A stretch of DNA of 64,000 nt. It comes from Siphonodentalium dalli (lineage: Eukaryota; Mollusca; Scaphopoda; Gadilida; Siphonodentaliidae). Position 1 is the first letter of the stretch. The number at the start of each line of letters is the position of its first letter. The position numbers were made by a program, and so were the translations under genes. Shown here in pieces: positions 26,001-41,000 of the stretch. The stretch spans positions 131,783,917 through 131,847,916 of the forward strand of contig CP136066.1 of NCBI GenBank assembly GCA_032622095.1, in the 5' to 3' direction. The notes under the pieces are model-generated. The model searched no databases and was not told where the DNA came from. It worked only from the letters and a program-made list of their open reading frames with translations.

Positions 26001-29000
26001 AAATTTGGCATTGTATCTCTCAGAATCATATTTACTGTATATCCCTAATTTTAAATCGCATATTTCATAGTAAGATTAATTGCGACATTTAATAAATTAT
26101 ATAATCATGAAACGCTCTTTAAATTCGGAAAACCCCTTAAAAGAGGGATTAAAGTGAAATTTCCGCGTGGCTCCATATCTAATATCGATAACTATGTGAA
26201 TGTGTACATATGTGCAAAGTTTCATGCCTCAGTCACAATTTGAACAATTGCCTTGAAAATTTGACTCCAATGATTGCCCCGTAGCCGATGTGGTTATGGA
26301 TTCTCATGTATGTTGACAATCATTCACTAGTGACAAGGATGAAAGTTTATAACATACCTCAATCAACAGAGATAGAGAACACAGTAAGTAAAAGTAATCT
26401 AGACACTGCTCGCGATGATATCCAGAGTATCACACAACAATACAAAGTAAAACCACTGTCGTCCCAAGGGACGACACATGCAGGAATGGGTACAGAACAA
26501 CCTAAAATGTTCAATAGCTCGTCACACACCGAAGTCCGAAGTCAAGATTAAGTTACTAAAATTAGGGTTAAAATTATCACCCATCAACATTCCCCAACAA
26601 ACACGAGCTGTAAACAGACGTTGATGAATTCTCTCGGAAATGGAGACTCATAATGATATTTGGAAGAACAATATATCGACCCTTCTCCTGTCCGTAATAA
26701 ATCATTCAAATGCCCAGAGCATAATAGAGAAATAATAGAGAAAGCTCCTTAGAGAAATAAGTAAAGTCTCTGAAATACCCACTAAACAGTGCAGAAAACG
26801 ACAGGCAACATCTCAAAAAGTCGGAGATAAATCCTATTTTCGGTCTTAAAAATAACAAAAACATAGTAAAATCGTCCGATAAAGAGGCGCCATTGTCATA
26901 AATGAACATAGATTACTATGAACTCAAAACAAGGTATATGTTATCAGATCGTAACACATATGAGGAAATTCCCCAAACATAGATTAAGAAATTCTTGAAA
27001 AATTGAAGAAACTTATCAAAGGTGTGTAAAGTTAATTAGGCGTTCGACATTCGTTTGACATTCTCCTGAATTTGGTTAAGCGTTAGGTTTCATTAAAAAT
27101 CCAATTTCCGGTTTTGGCAGAAGGGGTGTTCCAATAGTCCAATGTGTTGTCCCCCGCTCGAATTTGGTCCCGGTTTCCTCGGTTTCCCCATTTCCAGACC
27201 ATCGCTGAACTTCTATTTTAAGTTTTTTTTGTGTGAAAGCTGTTCTTTTTACTCAATTCGTACTCCACACACCAATCTGGTCCGAATTTAATCATTTTCC
27301 CCCATTTCTCAATTCCCAGGATTTGGTCAATTTTCTTTGAAACTGTATATGATGTCTATATATGGGCCGCTATACACTGTAAAAAGGACTGTGTGGCAGC
27401 TTCCACACAATGACTGTGTCGAGGCATTATCTGAACATAAATGTGTGTATCACCCAATATCCACACATATATGTGTACACCACCACACATATTTGTGTGT
27501 GACGTCGGTTTTTTAAATTTCACGTGGTGGTCACGCGCGCGTCGTTGTTTCGTACAGGCTCACAGGCTGCCGTAAAGTGTACACATGGAGTCTTGTTGAT
27601 TGTGGTGGATCTCGAAATTCGATATATTGGGCGGTCTCTTCGATTATTTCTATAGTTAAGGTAAGATTATATTTAAATTGGCAAGATATTCACCTTTGTG
27701 AGAATGTCCGTATCTATTTTGTATAACATGATTGAACGAAATAATAAACTTGATTTGGATTTTCAGATTCAACAAATTTTCCCTATCGCATAGTCATATA
27801 TTTACACTTTAGAGTTGTGCGTTTATCTGGGTTTATCTGTTGTTTCTGTAGTCTATATGATACGCATCTTTCCGACGCATAAAACCTATTTCTGCTCGAA
27901 AATTGTCTTTATGTAAATTGACAAATTCAACTGTGTGGTGAAGACATTTACTGAACAAATGTGTGTTCATCACATACACACTATATATTATACAGCGTGC
28001 TTTAAACCAGAACCACAATTTTATTATTTTGCACGGTAAGGTTCTCGTGTTGATAAAGTAACGACGTTTTTTGTGTTTATATGGAATGCAGATGAGAGGA
28101 AATATCCACTGAGACCAGTGACGTGGCGACAGGGCGGATATTGGGAAGGGTGTGTCTATAACCCTATCCCAAACTTCGGTAAAATTTACTAACAATTCCA
28201 ACAGTTGGAAATTTCATGCCTGACGCAAAGTTGCAAGTTTTACACCACATGCATTATAATATGTTGAAATTGTTCTCTTTGTTTGATTTTTCAACCAGTA
28301 ATTAGTGGGAAATTTATTGGTTTTTTTTAGACAAACAGTAGCATATTTTTCTACTTTTGGTAAAAAAAAATGGCCTCAAATGGCCATCGGGTGGAAGACT
28401 TCCATTTGGTTGGAAATTCTAATAGTTGGAAAGCTTGAGGTACCAATTAGAAAATTCAGAACGAGAGGGGGTGTGCAAATATAATTCTACAAATATGGTT
28501 CAAGGGGAGGGTGGGGTGCATTTCGACATTTGAAGGTGGACACCCCCCGCCGACGGCGACAATCGAACCCGCGTCCATGAATGCGACTTGTGGATGCCAT
28601 TGGAATGCCCTATATAGTCGTATACTACGAAGTTCTATATGTGTGGCACCCGGAATCACACAAAATGTGTGAAATTGGTGTTTCAAATTAATTTCATTTG
28701 AATATGATGATCATGAGCATCACTGTTGCAATAAACCTTGAAATACCACAATGGACAATCAATGTACCAAGTGAAACAAATTGTTGGGTGGTGGGGTATT
28801 TATTTGTCAATTATATTGGTGGTTTACCAAGACGATGTGAAAAATTAGCATGCATAATTTGGCTCCTCTGCTATGTATAACTTGCGTAAATTCGGTTACC
28901 GAGGGAGGGGCCGGGTGGGGGTGATGTCGTATATCTTATACATATGTAGCCACCGTTTGTGTCCAAAACTTTAAATTGTGAAGAATATTTTGTCATTCAA

Positions 29001-32000
29001 TAAATGTCATAATAGCAAATAATGAACTTATAAATAATCTGAAATTATAAATACTGCAGAATAGTGAGATGTGTCATTAAAGTATTATTAGCATTTGGAT
29101 TAAGTGACGTACATGGTGAAGAGTTATCGTTTATACTATAAAAAAGGGGGAGGGGGGGAGGGGGGAGGGGGGGGCTTATTTTCAAACTCGCCATGTTTCT
29201 CATATTATAATCCTTATATATGAATGTATCGTGTTATATAGCTAAAATTCCTCATGTAAAATTGCAAATTTCCCGTGTCAAGATTGTGCTTAATGGGGCA
29301 TCGATCTGGCCATATAGATAAAGTAAAATAAAATGTCCGAACATTCATTATGTGAAGCTATAATGAGTAGTACATGTATATATTTAGCATGTTTCAAAAA
29401 CAATATTCCTTTCTGAAAATGCGCTCTTTAATGTATGAATTATAATACTGTTTATAGATGTACATACACTGTAAATAATATTCCCACAATGGCATGTTAT
29501 AAACAAAATAACTTCTCTGCTTACAGGTTCAATGGTGAAATCATGGCGGTCACGCGGTGCGACGTCGATGTAAATAACAAGATATGGACATGACTGCCTT
29601 GGCAACGACGCAGATAAACTCTAGTCAACCAACCAAGAACCACGGTGGAATGTACGAGTTAGACACAAATTCCACAATCAATGATTTTGGTATACATATG
29701 ATGATGTCATGTACTGTAATTTGGTTTCTGTGCAAGAGGAGATGACTTCTATTCTTCGTGAACTCGAGATTTCTCCTTAGAAATTGAACCGATATATATA
29801 CATTCAAAAAGACTATCCTCTTTGGAGCCCTTAATTTTCTTGTATAGTTCAAGGGATCTCAGAAAGCTTCAGTTAGTTTTAGTGCTTGTTCTTCTACACA
29901 CGTGAGGGTGAGTCTGGTGTAAGACAGCCAACCAGTATAGCAATATACATATATATGTATATATAGCAGAGACTGACTTTCGAATTGTTCCAATACATTC
30001 AAGTTGGAGGAAAATTCTAGTTAGTGATGTGAAACCCATTGATGGAACTGAAACATGCACGCTTATAGTTTAAAATTTCTTTGAAATCTCGTCGGATGAC
30101 CAAAATATTATGTGAATGTGTTAAACGGCTATTTTGTTTTGTGTCGTTGTATTATTGAAATTAAAGACTATAGCTATACTATATATCATTCGACAATCAC
30201 GATTTCTGCTGTGTACACAAAAGAAGGCCGCGGACCCCCGGGATATGCATGTTTGCTGTTTGATAGTTAATATTCGAAAACGTCCAGCGCCGCATGTCAA
30301 GCATCAGTAGACTATAACATTTCATATGTATGGCAGGAAAAAAAACGTCCAACGATAGCCGAACTATATGTATGGCCAATAAATATCGGTGTAAACACTC
30401 TTCGTTGAATATGAATTTTTTTTTGCAGGATTAGCAGCCTATTGTTTGGATCGACCACACAAATTTGTACACATTTTATTAACACATATGTGTTGTCTTG
30501 CCCAACAACAGTGTGTACAAGAACAATACAAATAGTGTAATGGCGGTGAACACTATTGTTTGGATCAACCACACAAATGTGTACGCATGTGATTTACAAT
30601 GATGTGTAGTCTCGCCCAACAACAGTGTGTACAAGAACAATACAAATAGTGTAATGGCGGTGAACACTGTTGTTTGGATCAACCACACAAATGTGTACGC
30701 ATGTGATTTACACATATGTGTAGTCTCGCCCAACAACATTGTGTACAATAACAATACAAATAGTGTAATGGCGGTGAACACTATTGTTTGGATCAACCAC
30801 ACAAATGTGTACGCATGTGATTAACACATATGTGTAGTCTCGCCCAACAACATTGTGTACAATAACAATACAATCTTGTGTGGTAGCGGTGAACATATTG
30901 TTTCCTTAGTGCAAACATATTTGTGTCCATTCAACGAACAAATAAATGTGCTGGACCCAAACATCTTTGTGTGTGTCAAGTACACAACTATGTAGGTCAG
31001 TTACCACACATAAACTGTTCATCTGCATCCACACAATATTGTGCGCAATGTAGCACACATTTAATGTGTGCCTACAAAGAACAAGTTGTTTGGTCGATCC
31101 ACACGGGTTTGTTCGCCACCGCCACACAACAGATGTGTGATCATTTGCCACACAATTCACCACACAATGTTGTGCTCGATCAAATGGCTACACAAACTGT
31201 GTGGTAATTGTGTGGTTCTACCACACAGTCGTTTTAAGAGTGTAGAGGGGACATGTCATGTTAAAATCGTCAGTTTGACATGTTAAAATTTAGCAGTTTG
31301 ACGTTCAGCATTCAGCGTTCAAATTTTTACTGAAAATCTATTTGGGTTTTTCTCGTGAAAGGTCTTTTTGACCCAATTCGTGCTAGGCCCCACACGAATC
31401 TGGTAAAAATCTCCCCAATTTCAAGACCCCCGCTCGAACGTCAAACTGCTGAGTAACTTCTCTTCCTTTGCCTGTGTATTACTTTCGATCGTGAAATTAC
31501 ATAAAGCTTTCTTCTGTATAACTTTATCGATTATTTTATGTATGTCAATTTCTTGACATTGGTGTGGTGGCAGCTGTATTAACGACAACCCATTCCTCCA
31601 TAACATAACTGAGTAGACTTAAAACGTGAATACATGTAAGTGCAACAGTGCATCGATAAACTTTGACAGATTCTTTTTCACAAACTGAAAATTCCACAAC
31701 ATGGCTGTCAGGGCACATAAACAGTGGTGTTTGACCAAACAAGAGACAGTTACATCATTCGAAGGATCGAGATGCAATCTCCAATACACTGATCCAATCT
31801 CGAGATCCAATCTCCAATCTCCCTGGACCAAAACTTTGCTCCATTTATCATCGAATGTAATTTTTTGGAAAAAAAAACAAAACCCAATCCTTTCCGGGAT
31901 CCAATGATGATGATGTTACTGTTCCTGTACCATACCGCAAACCTACAGACCAGAAAGGAAGATTATTGGAACTCATGCTGGGGCAAATTGCCAATCATTG

Positions 32001-35000
32001 CCCATTTATATTTAGGAATTCCATCATAAAAAACTCTACTTCCATGGACAGTATCTGGCAAACTATAAGAACTCACTACAGTTTCCAATCATCAGGGGGA
32101 CATTTCATAGATTGCTCCGCCATTCAACTTGATTCTGACGAACGCCAAGAAGATATCTTTCGACGTTTTACATCATTTGTTGAGCACAGTCTCATGGCTC
32201 GTGATGGAGGTATCACTCATCATGGACAAAAACCACACGAAGAAATGTCACAACCTTGGAAAATCTTATCGTTCTCACATGGCTTCGTCTTTTAGACAAG
32301 GTTCTCCATAAACTTGTTAACAACGCTATGGTACTGACTTACGATCCCGCTCATTAACATCCATAAGATCGGAAATATCAGGCCATTGACTCACACCTAG
32401 ATGAAATTACTACATGTGAAGAAACATAAAACATGCACACAGCTACATTGTCATTGATTCAGTGGAAAAAGTAAATTCCCAAAGCAGGTTGCACACCGTT
32501 CACCGATGTCCTGCTCTCTGTGCAAACAAGCTGATCACTCAGATTCCCATTTTCTGAGTAAATGTAAATTTGTAACAGAATCAGACAAACATTTCTTTCT
32601 CGAGCTCAGAACATTCGTGTGGAAAATGACGAACTTGATCCAATTTCAACTGAACTTGAAAATGACTCTAATTTCGAATTCGAACACAGAATCGTACAGT
32701 CAAAAGTTATGACAGACAGTCCTGAACGACTCTGGCCTCCACCGACAATCGTGAATGCTGTTGGTCGAAAAGTTTGCATAGTAAATGACACTGATGAACC
32801 TAAGTTGCTACAACTAAACATTAACATGTTTGACAATGAATCTAATGCACATGATTGTGCGTCTGATTAACTCTCAAATGTCTCTGAACAGTATGTGTGA
32901 ACCGAAAAACACCAGGTAACTGTCCATTCGCAACCAATTCGACTTGACCCAGATCATGTAGCACCCAGTGACATTAAGCAAACATTTGACAAATTACACT
33001 CAAAATACGACCAAGTCTTTGATCCAAACTTTCATGGTTATAATGGTTCACATGTAAAATTCGAGACTGTCGTACATATCGGGCAAGTTAAACCTCCATA
33101 AAAGGAAAAGACGTATTCCGCAGTGTGCACGAATAAACTTCTTGAACTCCAAATGAAATTTGATGAACTTGAAGAAAGTGGAGTTTTTTCAAACGTCCGG
33201 AGGATGCTGGAGTTGTTGCAGAGCACCTGAATCACACCTTTCTAGTGAATAAAAAAACCCGATGGAAATTTCCAACTTGTCACTGTATTTGCAGATGTCG
33301 GCCGATATAACAAACCATCAATTTCACTCATGCCTGATGTTAATAAGTACTACACTGAGAACCATCGCTCAATGGAAATATATCATTACATCTGACCTAA
33401 CGTCTGTGTTCTTCCAAATACCGCTATCAAAAGAATCAAGTAAATATTGTGGTGTGGCTACCATTTCGAATGTTCGAGTCTACACTCACACCGCCAGACT
33501 GCATTGGAGGAACTAATGTCGCGGGTATTTGGTGATTTTCCCGTGGAATGTTTAAGGCACCGTCGCCAAGCTTGCGGATGATCTTTACTGTTGAGGGAAT
33601 ACCTACGAAGAGTTGACTTCAAATTGAACGCCCGTTCGCTGAGCATTCGACAAATGTGACTATATAAAGCATTGCACCTCAGAACTGTTCAATTATCTGC
33701 TGTATGTGGAACCAAGGGAGCATTCGCGCCAGTCCACACCGTATTGCCGCCCTCGCACCATGCAGCTTACCTACAATGGTGAAGAATCTTCATTCTTTCA
33801 TTGGACTGTTAACAAATTATCGCTCCGTTGGATGATAAGGTTAACGGACAGACATCTTCTGACAAACTGGTTTGGACAGACAACCTAGCTGTCGTCTTCA
33901 CTGCTGCTCAACGACACTTAACAATTGCGCGAACAATAACGTTACCATTGTGTCGATGACGTGTTGTGTATATTTACAGACGGTGCAGTGAAATTTGGTG
34001 GAATTACATCTACGTTGTATGTTCTTCGTGATATGAGTATCATTTAATTCTTTCACCATAGTACAATGGTATTAAGAATATACATGGTATTACATATATA
34101 AATACATAAACAAACAAACAAGGTCGCAATGACGATGGTTGTGATAACTTTAAGGGTCAGATGAACCAGGAGAGCAACTCGCTCTTTTATGTATAATGTG
34201 TATGAATCTACAAAGGTTGCGTATAATACTTGGCTTTCTATTTGAGAGAAGAATGGACAGTTTGCGACAGTTTAACAACCAAAAATTACCTGGATTCTTT
34301 AGTGCGAAACTTCAAAAGCAACACGTGACCTGGAAACCATGCGAGATCGAAGCGCTTGGCATCGCATCAAGTGTAAAACATTTCAGCCCGTAATTGACAT
34401 TTTTTGAACACTCACAAATTGGGTGCCTTCTTAATGATAAAAGTGCCGTTAGAAACCCACGTCTGTGCACGTTCTCTGTCAAATCCATAACAATCTAATG
34501 AGGTTCCTCATCTAAGTTAATTCATGCCAAGGTTCGAACCTGCGCCAGTCTCGTCTAGCCCAGACTGGTGATAACCTCGGCTATGGGGACATCATTAAAA
34601 GTAAATCCCTTTCGCCAATAGTTGGGAAGCGTATCAGTCTGAGCATCCATGGTTTTGTATATTGACATAGAACGGGTCTGTCATTATATTCGAACAGCAC
34701 AATGCACTTATTCCGAAATTGTATATGTGACCATACGACTACCGGTACTGGCGTATATATAATGGAGGACGGACTCAGTATGAGTGTTCATTGCTTCAAC
34801 ATATTCTCATTTCTTATCGAAATGGCCATTCATCAATCAGAATGGCACATTTGGAATGTCCCTCAACTCAAATCAAGCTTGAAAATCGGTCCCGATTTTC
34901 GCTCATGTCGATGTCGGGGTTAAAAACCCGCGCCAACCTCGTCTAGCCCAGACTGTGATGATCTTATATACGATCTAACCATTTCGGATAGGGGGACTTT

Positions 35001-38000
35001 CTTAAAAAGGAAGCCATTTCATGGATAGTTGTGAAGTGTATATATTAGTCTGAATGTGGGTTTGAATATTGACATAGACAAATAAATCCAAACTTATTGT
35101 ACATCTGTACTTTAATTTTGCGTAACATAACGTTTTCATCATTTCCACGTGTCGGCTCAGGTGTTTCATTGCTTTCTACGATAGAGTCCTCTCTCCACTA
35201 CATCACATTAAAAGCCATCTAAAGACCTCTACTGATTAGTATTGGTCGTCTTTTAAATCGTATTCGTCGTCTATTAAATTAATTTTCACCATATATAGAG
35301 TTATTCCCCATGGGTAGATATTGACAGCATGTCTGTTTACTGTTGATAAGTCTATTTAATTGGAAAATACGTATATTTATTTTTAAATGACTTATATTAA
35401 GTTATGGCATATTGGCTGTAATTCGGCCTTTATTAATTAACATTTGACGTCTATTGCTTTTAAAATTACTTCTGTTATGTTGGAATTAACTAACTGCATG
35501 TAAGTCGATCTTTATTAGAGACCTTTCGAAAAATTCACGCTTACGATTAGGGATAGAATATATTGTCCTAGTAAGGTTGACACCATCACAATTTACCTGA
35601 GATGGCTAATTGGCGAGACAGCATGTGCCACACTATATTTAGTTACACATATATTTGATGGAAAAAGTAATGTGTGTCTCTTTCAGTCCAATGTTCTTAT
35701 CTGTGTGTTAGATTGTCGCCAAGCAGGACCTGTGACACATACTTGACACATCTGCACATAATTAAAGTGCGTAGTGTATATTTAGTCTCCCATAAGAACC
35801 CCCGTGCGTAAAGATGCTGTATAATCACTGGGGGTAAGCTGCTCCGTGGGAAGCGGTTCGCTTGTGATAAAAGCTCCAGTGCGCACGTGAGAAGCTCCAG
35901 TGCACATCCGGTCAGAAGAAGTTATTTTATTTACAACATTCAAAGAACACAGATTGAAGGTAAGGAATAGAAAAAAATTTCCACTGCTGCTCCCTTCTGC
36001 GATAACATATATAACAAGACCAGAGACGTTTTGTCACATATTTGCTCACAATACCCGTTTAACATTGTTGAAAAACATTCCCTATGCATTTACTATGGGA
36101 AAATAGCGAAAGTAACCTGGTGAATAGAGCGTATTTAAAAGCTTATTTGAGCGTGAACAATATTGAACAATAAAGCTAAAACGTCATCTACTAATCCCCA
36201 ATCAGTGTCGATGTATTCTGCTCATTTACAACAATGCCAGAAAGCTTTCAAATCATGACAAAAAGCCCCAGTGCCATTGCGATAACAGGTTACACATCGT
36301 GTGCGGTTGTGGTGAAATAAAGCGCCAGTGCGTAGGTGTCATGGAATCGTAATTGACTTATTTTTGACAGGATAATCAACATTCTGACAACCGAAAACTA
36401 CAGAAGGTGGTGTGCGCTTTCCTCAGAGTCATTTTCTTCAATTAGCTTGTGTTTTATGTTGTAATTAATATTATATATCATTTATATTATAAATATCTGA
36501 ATACGAATGTAATTATGACAATTAAGAATTTCGTAATACAAATGATACGAATGTAATTACGATAATTAGACATTAGTATATATAATAATTATAATTACTA
36601 TAATATAATAATCATATTCATATCATTTGCAGTGCATTCTTCACAGAATCATAACACCATATATATAGTGGTGATATGGCTTCGTTAGTACGAATGTAAT
36701 GATGATTATTAGACATTTATTTTAGTTGGGAATACGTTGAACTCGTATCGATGTGCTGCTTCAGTAAAAGCAAACACTGTATTCATCACACCTTGATGCA
36801 GGATTGGGAATGTCAGGGACGTGACTAGAGGGTCTTGGTTTGGGTGGGTGTCAAACTTCAAATTTCCAACTGTATCCCCCACTTTGGAGCACATTTTTTC
36901 TCAACTTAAAGACTTTCCTTTTGCACATTCTTGAGCTTGAATATTCTGACTGTTACCTGAAACAGGTCTGTAACTGGTTGGAACTCCAACGATATACCCC
37001 CATATATTTGAAAGTATCTGAAATATATGTTGTAAATATGAATGTCTTTCAACTCCGGGTGGAGTGCAAATCACAGGGGTCCGGGAATATATATGATTTT
37101 AATTTATTATAGTATTTTGAGAAAATAATATGATAAATTAAAACAAAACATTCCTGGACCCCTGCATTGCAAATTGAGTTGCCCAATATTGCCCACCCGC
37201 AATGAAGACACTCCACCCATAATTATACCTGATTATCTTGCGTTTATTAATTATTATTTCGTTATTGTCATTTCAGATGTATGCGGGTATGGAAGGGTCG
37301 CTTATATCAATGGAGGATTCAATTATCCCCGTGGTTTCCCTGCCATTTTCTAACACCAGCACCGCCAAGTTCTTCAGATACCATGGGTGCGCTTGCATGG
37401 TGTGCCGAATTGCACCGCGGCCATTTTCTTGTTTTTCTCGGCAGTGATAACACCTTGTTGTTTCTGAAAAGTTATAAAATGCATCCATAATTGCATGTAT
37501 TTGGCATTATTTTTTGCAATTAGTTGATTATAATAACTAAAGCGTCTTTTGAGAAATGTTTTTGTTGTTGTTGGAATCTGATTATACGAGGGCCACCTGA
37601 TCAGATTGTCTGCCTTTAATAGGTCATACATGTTGTTTTCGTGCCATTTATATATAATGGCACATCCATATTGTGTTATGACTTACACAAGCCACATATC
37701 GACTATTATTTTGCAAGATTAATTATTCAAATACATGCATGTAATTGTCAATGTCTCACATCGTAATATGCATACATGATCAACCCACTATGTATTCGAA
37801 ATCAATTAGGCTGACAACAAACGAACAGTTTTAATTATATCCGTACAAATACATGTGAATCATACATGACTGCATGTACATTCAAATACATATCGATTGG
37901 AGTATATAATAGGATAAACTATTGGTATATAAGTACTGATAATTCACGGAAACACCACACGATAATTGTCATGTTTTAGGCTCCAATAATGCCAATGTGA

Positions 38001-41000
38001 TTGAAATAATAAATACGAACTTGTTTCGAACGTTTTCACCTTTGCAATTCCCTAAATCTCTTTTAAAATGCGCACTGGAGCCCACCAATCCAGGCGGTCT
38101 ACGCGCTGGCGCTTTTGGAAATACGAACTGGAGCGTCCACGTGGTGGTGTAAAAATGCATTTTTCTCAGTATTTAATTGTTTGAGACACCAAAGCCAACA
38201 ACAGTCGCACGGCGGAGATGTTTGTTATAGCAATTGATACGGGACATTATTCAGATTATTTCATTTTCATACACAAAATATCATGTTATTAAGAATTTTA
38301 TCGTTACACAATCAGGTTTTGAAGTGATAAATCAGCTGCTTTTGCGTGGTATGGAAATGTGTTCTAATAAATGCGATATGTACATCACAGTTGAAGAATG
38401 TTGGTCATTTGTGATCGACGTTCCATAGAATAATGCTGTTTATAAAGATAATACGTACCATTTTAAATACTTCGGTTTCCTTTTTCACAAAATAATCACA
38501 GACGCACCGTCGCATTGTAAACTGCGCACTGGAGCTTTTATCACAAGCGAACCGCTTCCCATGGAGCAGCTTACCCCCAGTGATAATGGCAGGATATTTC
38601 CATATGCGTAATCGTATTCGTGATTTTGCGAAAGGTCTCTATTAAGTTGTCTTTGACGTCTATTAAGTTGGAATCGACTTATTGATTATAAGTCGACACC
38701 TATTGATTTTCATTTGACGTATTTTGTTCTCACGACATTTGCACACACTAGATGACGAAAATGACCAGTTATTCTTCATTGCCAAAACGTCCAATGGTAA
38801 ATGGATAGCAATTCCAGAGGTTTCCGTCACACAAGTAAAGCTCGACGTTGTACAGTTCTTCATGATGCGACCATACGAACGGTATGTACTGTACATGTGA
38901 ACATCGATCCCTTCGTATACAGAAATATGAAATTCAATATAGCTCTAATATATCCATAAAAGTCACGTGTTTGTATATAGAATATACTAGCAGGTTTACC
39001 CGGCGTTGCCCAGGTTATGTATGCTGTGGATATTTGTTGGGAATAGAGAATGCTCTTGCTTAAAGTGTTATACGTTTTCTCATAAATTGTATATTCAAAT
39101 AGCATCACAAAACATGATTATTACAGTCATGGAATATAAGTAGTGGCTCACCTTGTCAATTGTCATTCTGTTTATCGCGATTAATCCGTTCCAGCAATAA
39201 TGAAGTATTTATTTATTTACAACTGCGTATACATTAGACGTTATAATATGATACATGAACATCATAAACACATTAGTTCGATAAAAGATGATAATTGGGT
39301 TTTACACATTGAGATGTATCAATCAATCTAGTGGGTTGGACTAAGATCTCGAGGACACCTGGCTATCATATCTCCATGAAGATACAGATGTTTCAAAGAA
39401 AATTCCAGGTGCTCCTCTGTTCATGGTGCTATATATTGGCTAAATATTCTTAGTTTAAACGAAATGTTGCTGCGCAAATATATCAGCTACATGTGCCAGG
39501 CACAGAGGGAGATTTTGAGTTGTTTATGTCAGTCGATGAGTCTGTTCTAAAAACCCTTGTCAGATGTCAGTATTGGTAGGATCCTGAAAAGTCTTGTGCT
39601 ACTAACTGCATTTTCTTGTATATCAGAAGAAACTATATTTGACTGCACACTGTGACCACTATTTTTGAACAGGCCTTCCATATCTCTTGACAAATTGTAA
39701 CTTTTTGTGGAAACTGTATTGAATGGAACAGACTAAATTGTGTTATTATATATATATGCAATCCTCTGACGTTTCGAGGTCTCTCAGTTTGCACGAATAT
39801 ATGTATCTCTTCAATAGAATGATAAATATACATTTAATGCTTCTTCTAGTTATCTCTTTTTGCTAGCTCATTGTGTGAATGCCTTGATTGCCATTCCCAT
39901 ATAAATATGACTGTTAAGAAGATATAATTGTTCAAGTGACTTATGTGGGTCACCATATGTCGGGATTGTGAAAAGTGAACGCCCAACTACTTCAAATGAT
40001 ATGGAGATGGCCTGGTGACTGTATATAACTTATATGTGGATATCGGCGAATAGCAATCTTATCAATGATAATGCATATCCGCTCGCCATCCGTGACGCAA
40101 ACGACACCAAATGTGATTTAATTCGTGGCATATCATTAGAGAAAAACGTGTATGAATTTGGTGGAATTTTAATTAAATCAATTGTTGATGCAACGCTGAC
40201 TCGAACAACGCCATATTGCGAAGGTGATTATGTATTCGTTTTGGTGGAAATCATCGACAAAACTATTTCATCATATTTTTTTAATTTCCCCTCCCACCAA
40301 CAGCGTCATTTTAGAAAATTTAACCCGCACCATTATCTTCCTTGTAAAAAGTTACCCCTCTTAGAACGCCTTGGTGCCATCTCGATTGTACCGCGTGAAG
40401 TTATATATAGAACGCACACAGACAGACAAAAAGACAGACAGACAGCACGATTTTATTTCTTGTATCATTTGAGAAGAACGTGTCTGAATTTGATGGTAAT
40501 TGGTACTAAAAATATTTTGTATCAGTTTTGGTGACCCTCCCGTCCCTATTTCGGACTCAAGCTACACACACTAAGACTCATTAGAGATTAGAGATGCATA
40601 TATATGAAATTGGTGAAAATTGGCGAGTATACAAATTCGTATCAAATTTAAGGTCCCCATATATCTCACCCATAGGGCACCAATTTGGTGTATCTAAACC
40701 ACACGATAAGATTCCTCGTATCACGGAGAAGATTATGTATCAATCTGGTGGAAATCGGCACTAAACATATAGATATAATGTTTTGAGTCCCTCTCATCTC
40801 TATACACCACTGACTCGAATGGCCCCACTTGTGACATCCTTAAACCACACGATTACACTCCTGATATCATGGAGATGATTGTTTATAAGTTTGTTGATAA
40901 TCGGCGACTAAACAATTTTTTTTATCAAATTTGGTGCCAATCCCTCCCCTCTTCATCTCTCACCCAAACAGCACAGCTATGGCGTCTTTAAATCGCGATT

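Larger units (their letters stand above)
27375..31242. mobile_element. CACTA-like DNA transposon, non-autonomous, intron 7
   Basis: The left end is CACTGTAAAAAGGACTGTGTGG and the right end is the complement of CACTCTTAAAACGACTGTGTGG, with a TA on each side (27373-27374, 31243-31244). Subterminal regions are packed with short TGTGTGG and CCACACA motifs in both orientations, as in CACTA/EnSpm elements. A Tc1/mariner-type TA duplication is the alternative. No transposase was found in 3.87 kb. Confidence 0.6.
35430..38715. mobile_element. Inverted-repeat element with GCTCCAGTGCGCA motifs, intron 7
   Basis: The left part (CATTTGACGTCTATT near 35442; GAGACCTTTCG near 35518; a TAAGCTGCTCC...GAAGCGGTTCGCTTGTG segment near 35837) pairs with the right part (38525-38600 and 38640-38715) in inverted order. 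The left arm has about 200 bp extra. Motifs close to GCTCCAGTGC recur at 35873, 35893, 36264, 36320, 38070, 38126 and 38525. No gene assigned. Confidence 0.5.

Noticed and set aside
27833-28201. 122-codon minus-strand frame in the CACTA-like element as a transposase
   Set aside because: No DDE/D-like motif, no supporting splice sites, and low-complexity hydrophobic content.
34525-34560. GGTTCGAACC as a tRNA gene or SINE promoter
   Set aside because: No A box or cloverleaf could be formed upstream.
40034-40534. 166-codon frame, the longest unexplained one on the + strand
   Set aside because: It lies in a dispersed repeat and ends through a CAGA tail, with sequence echoing the neighbouring tandem units.
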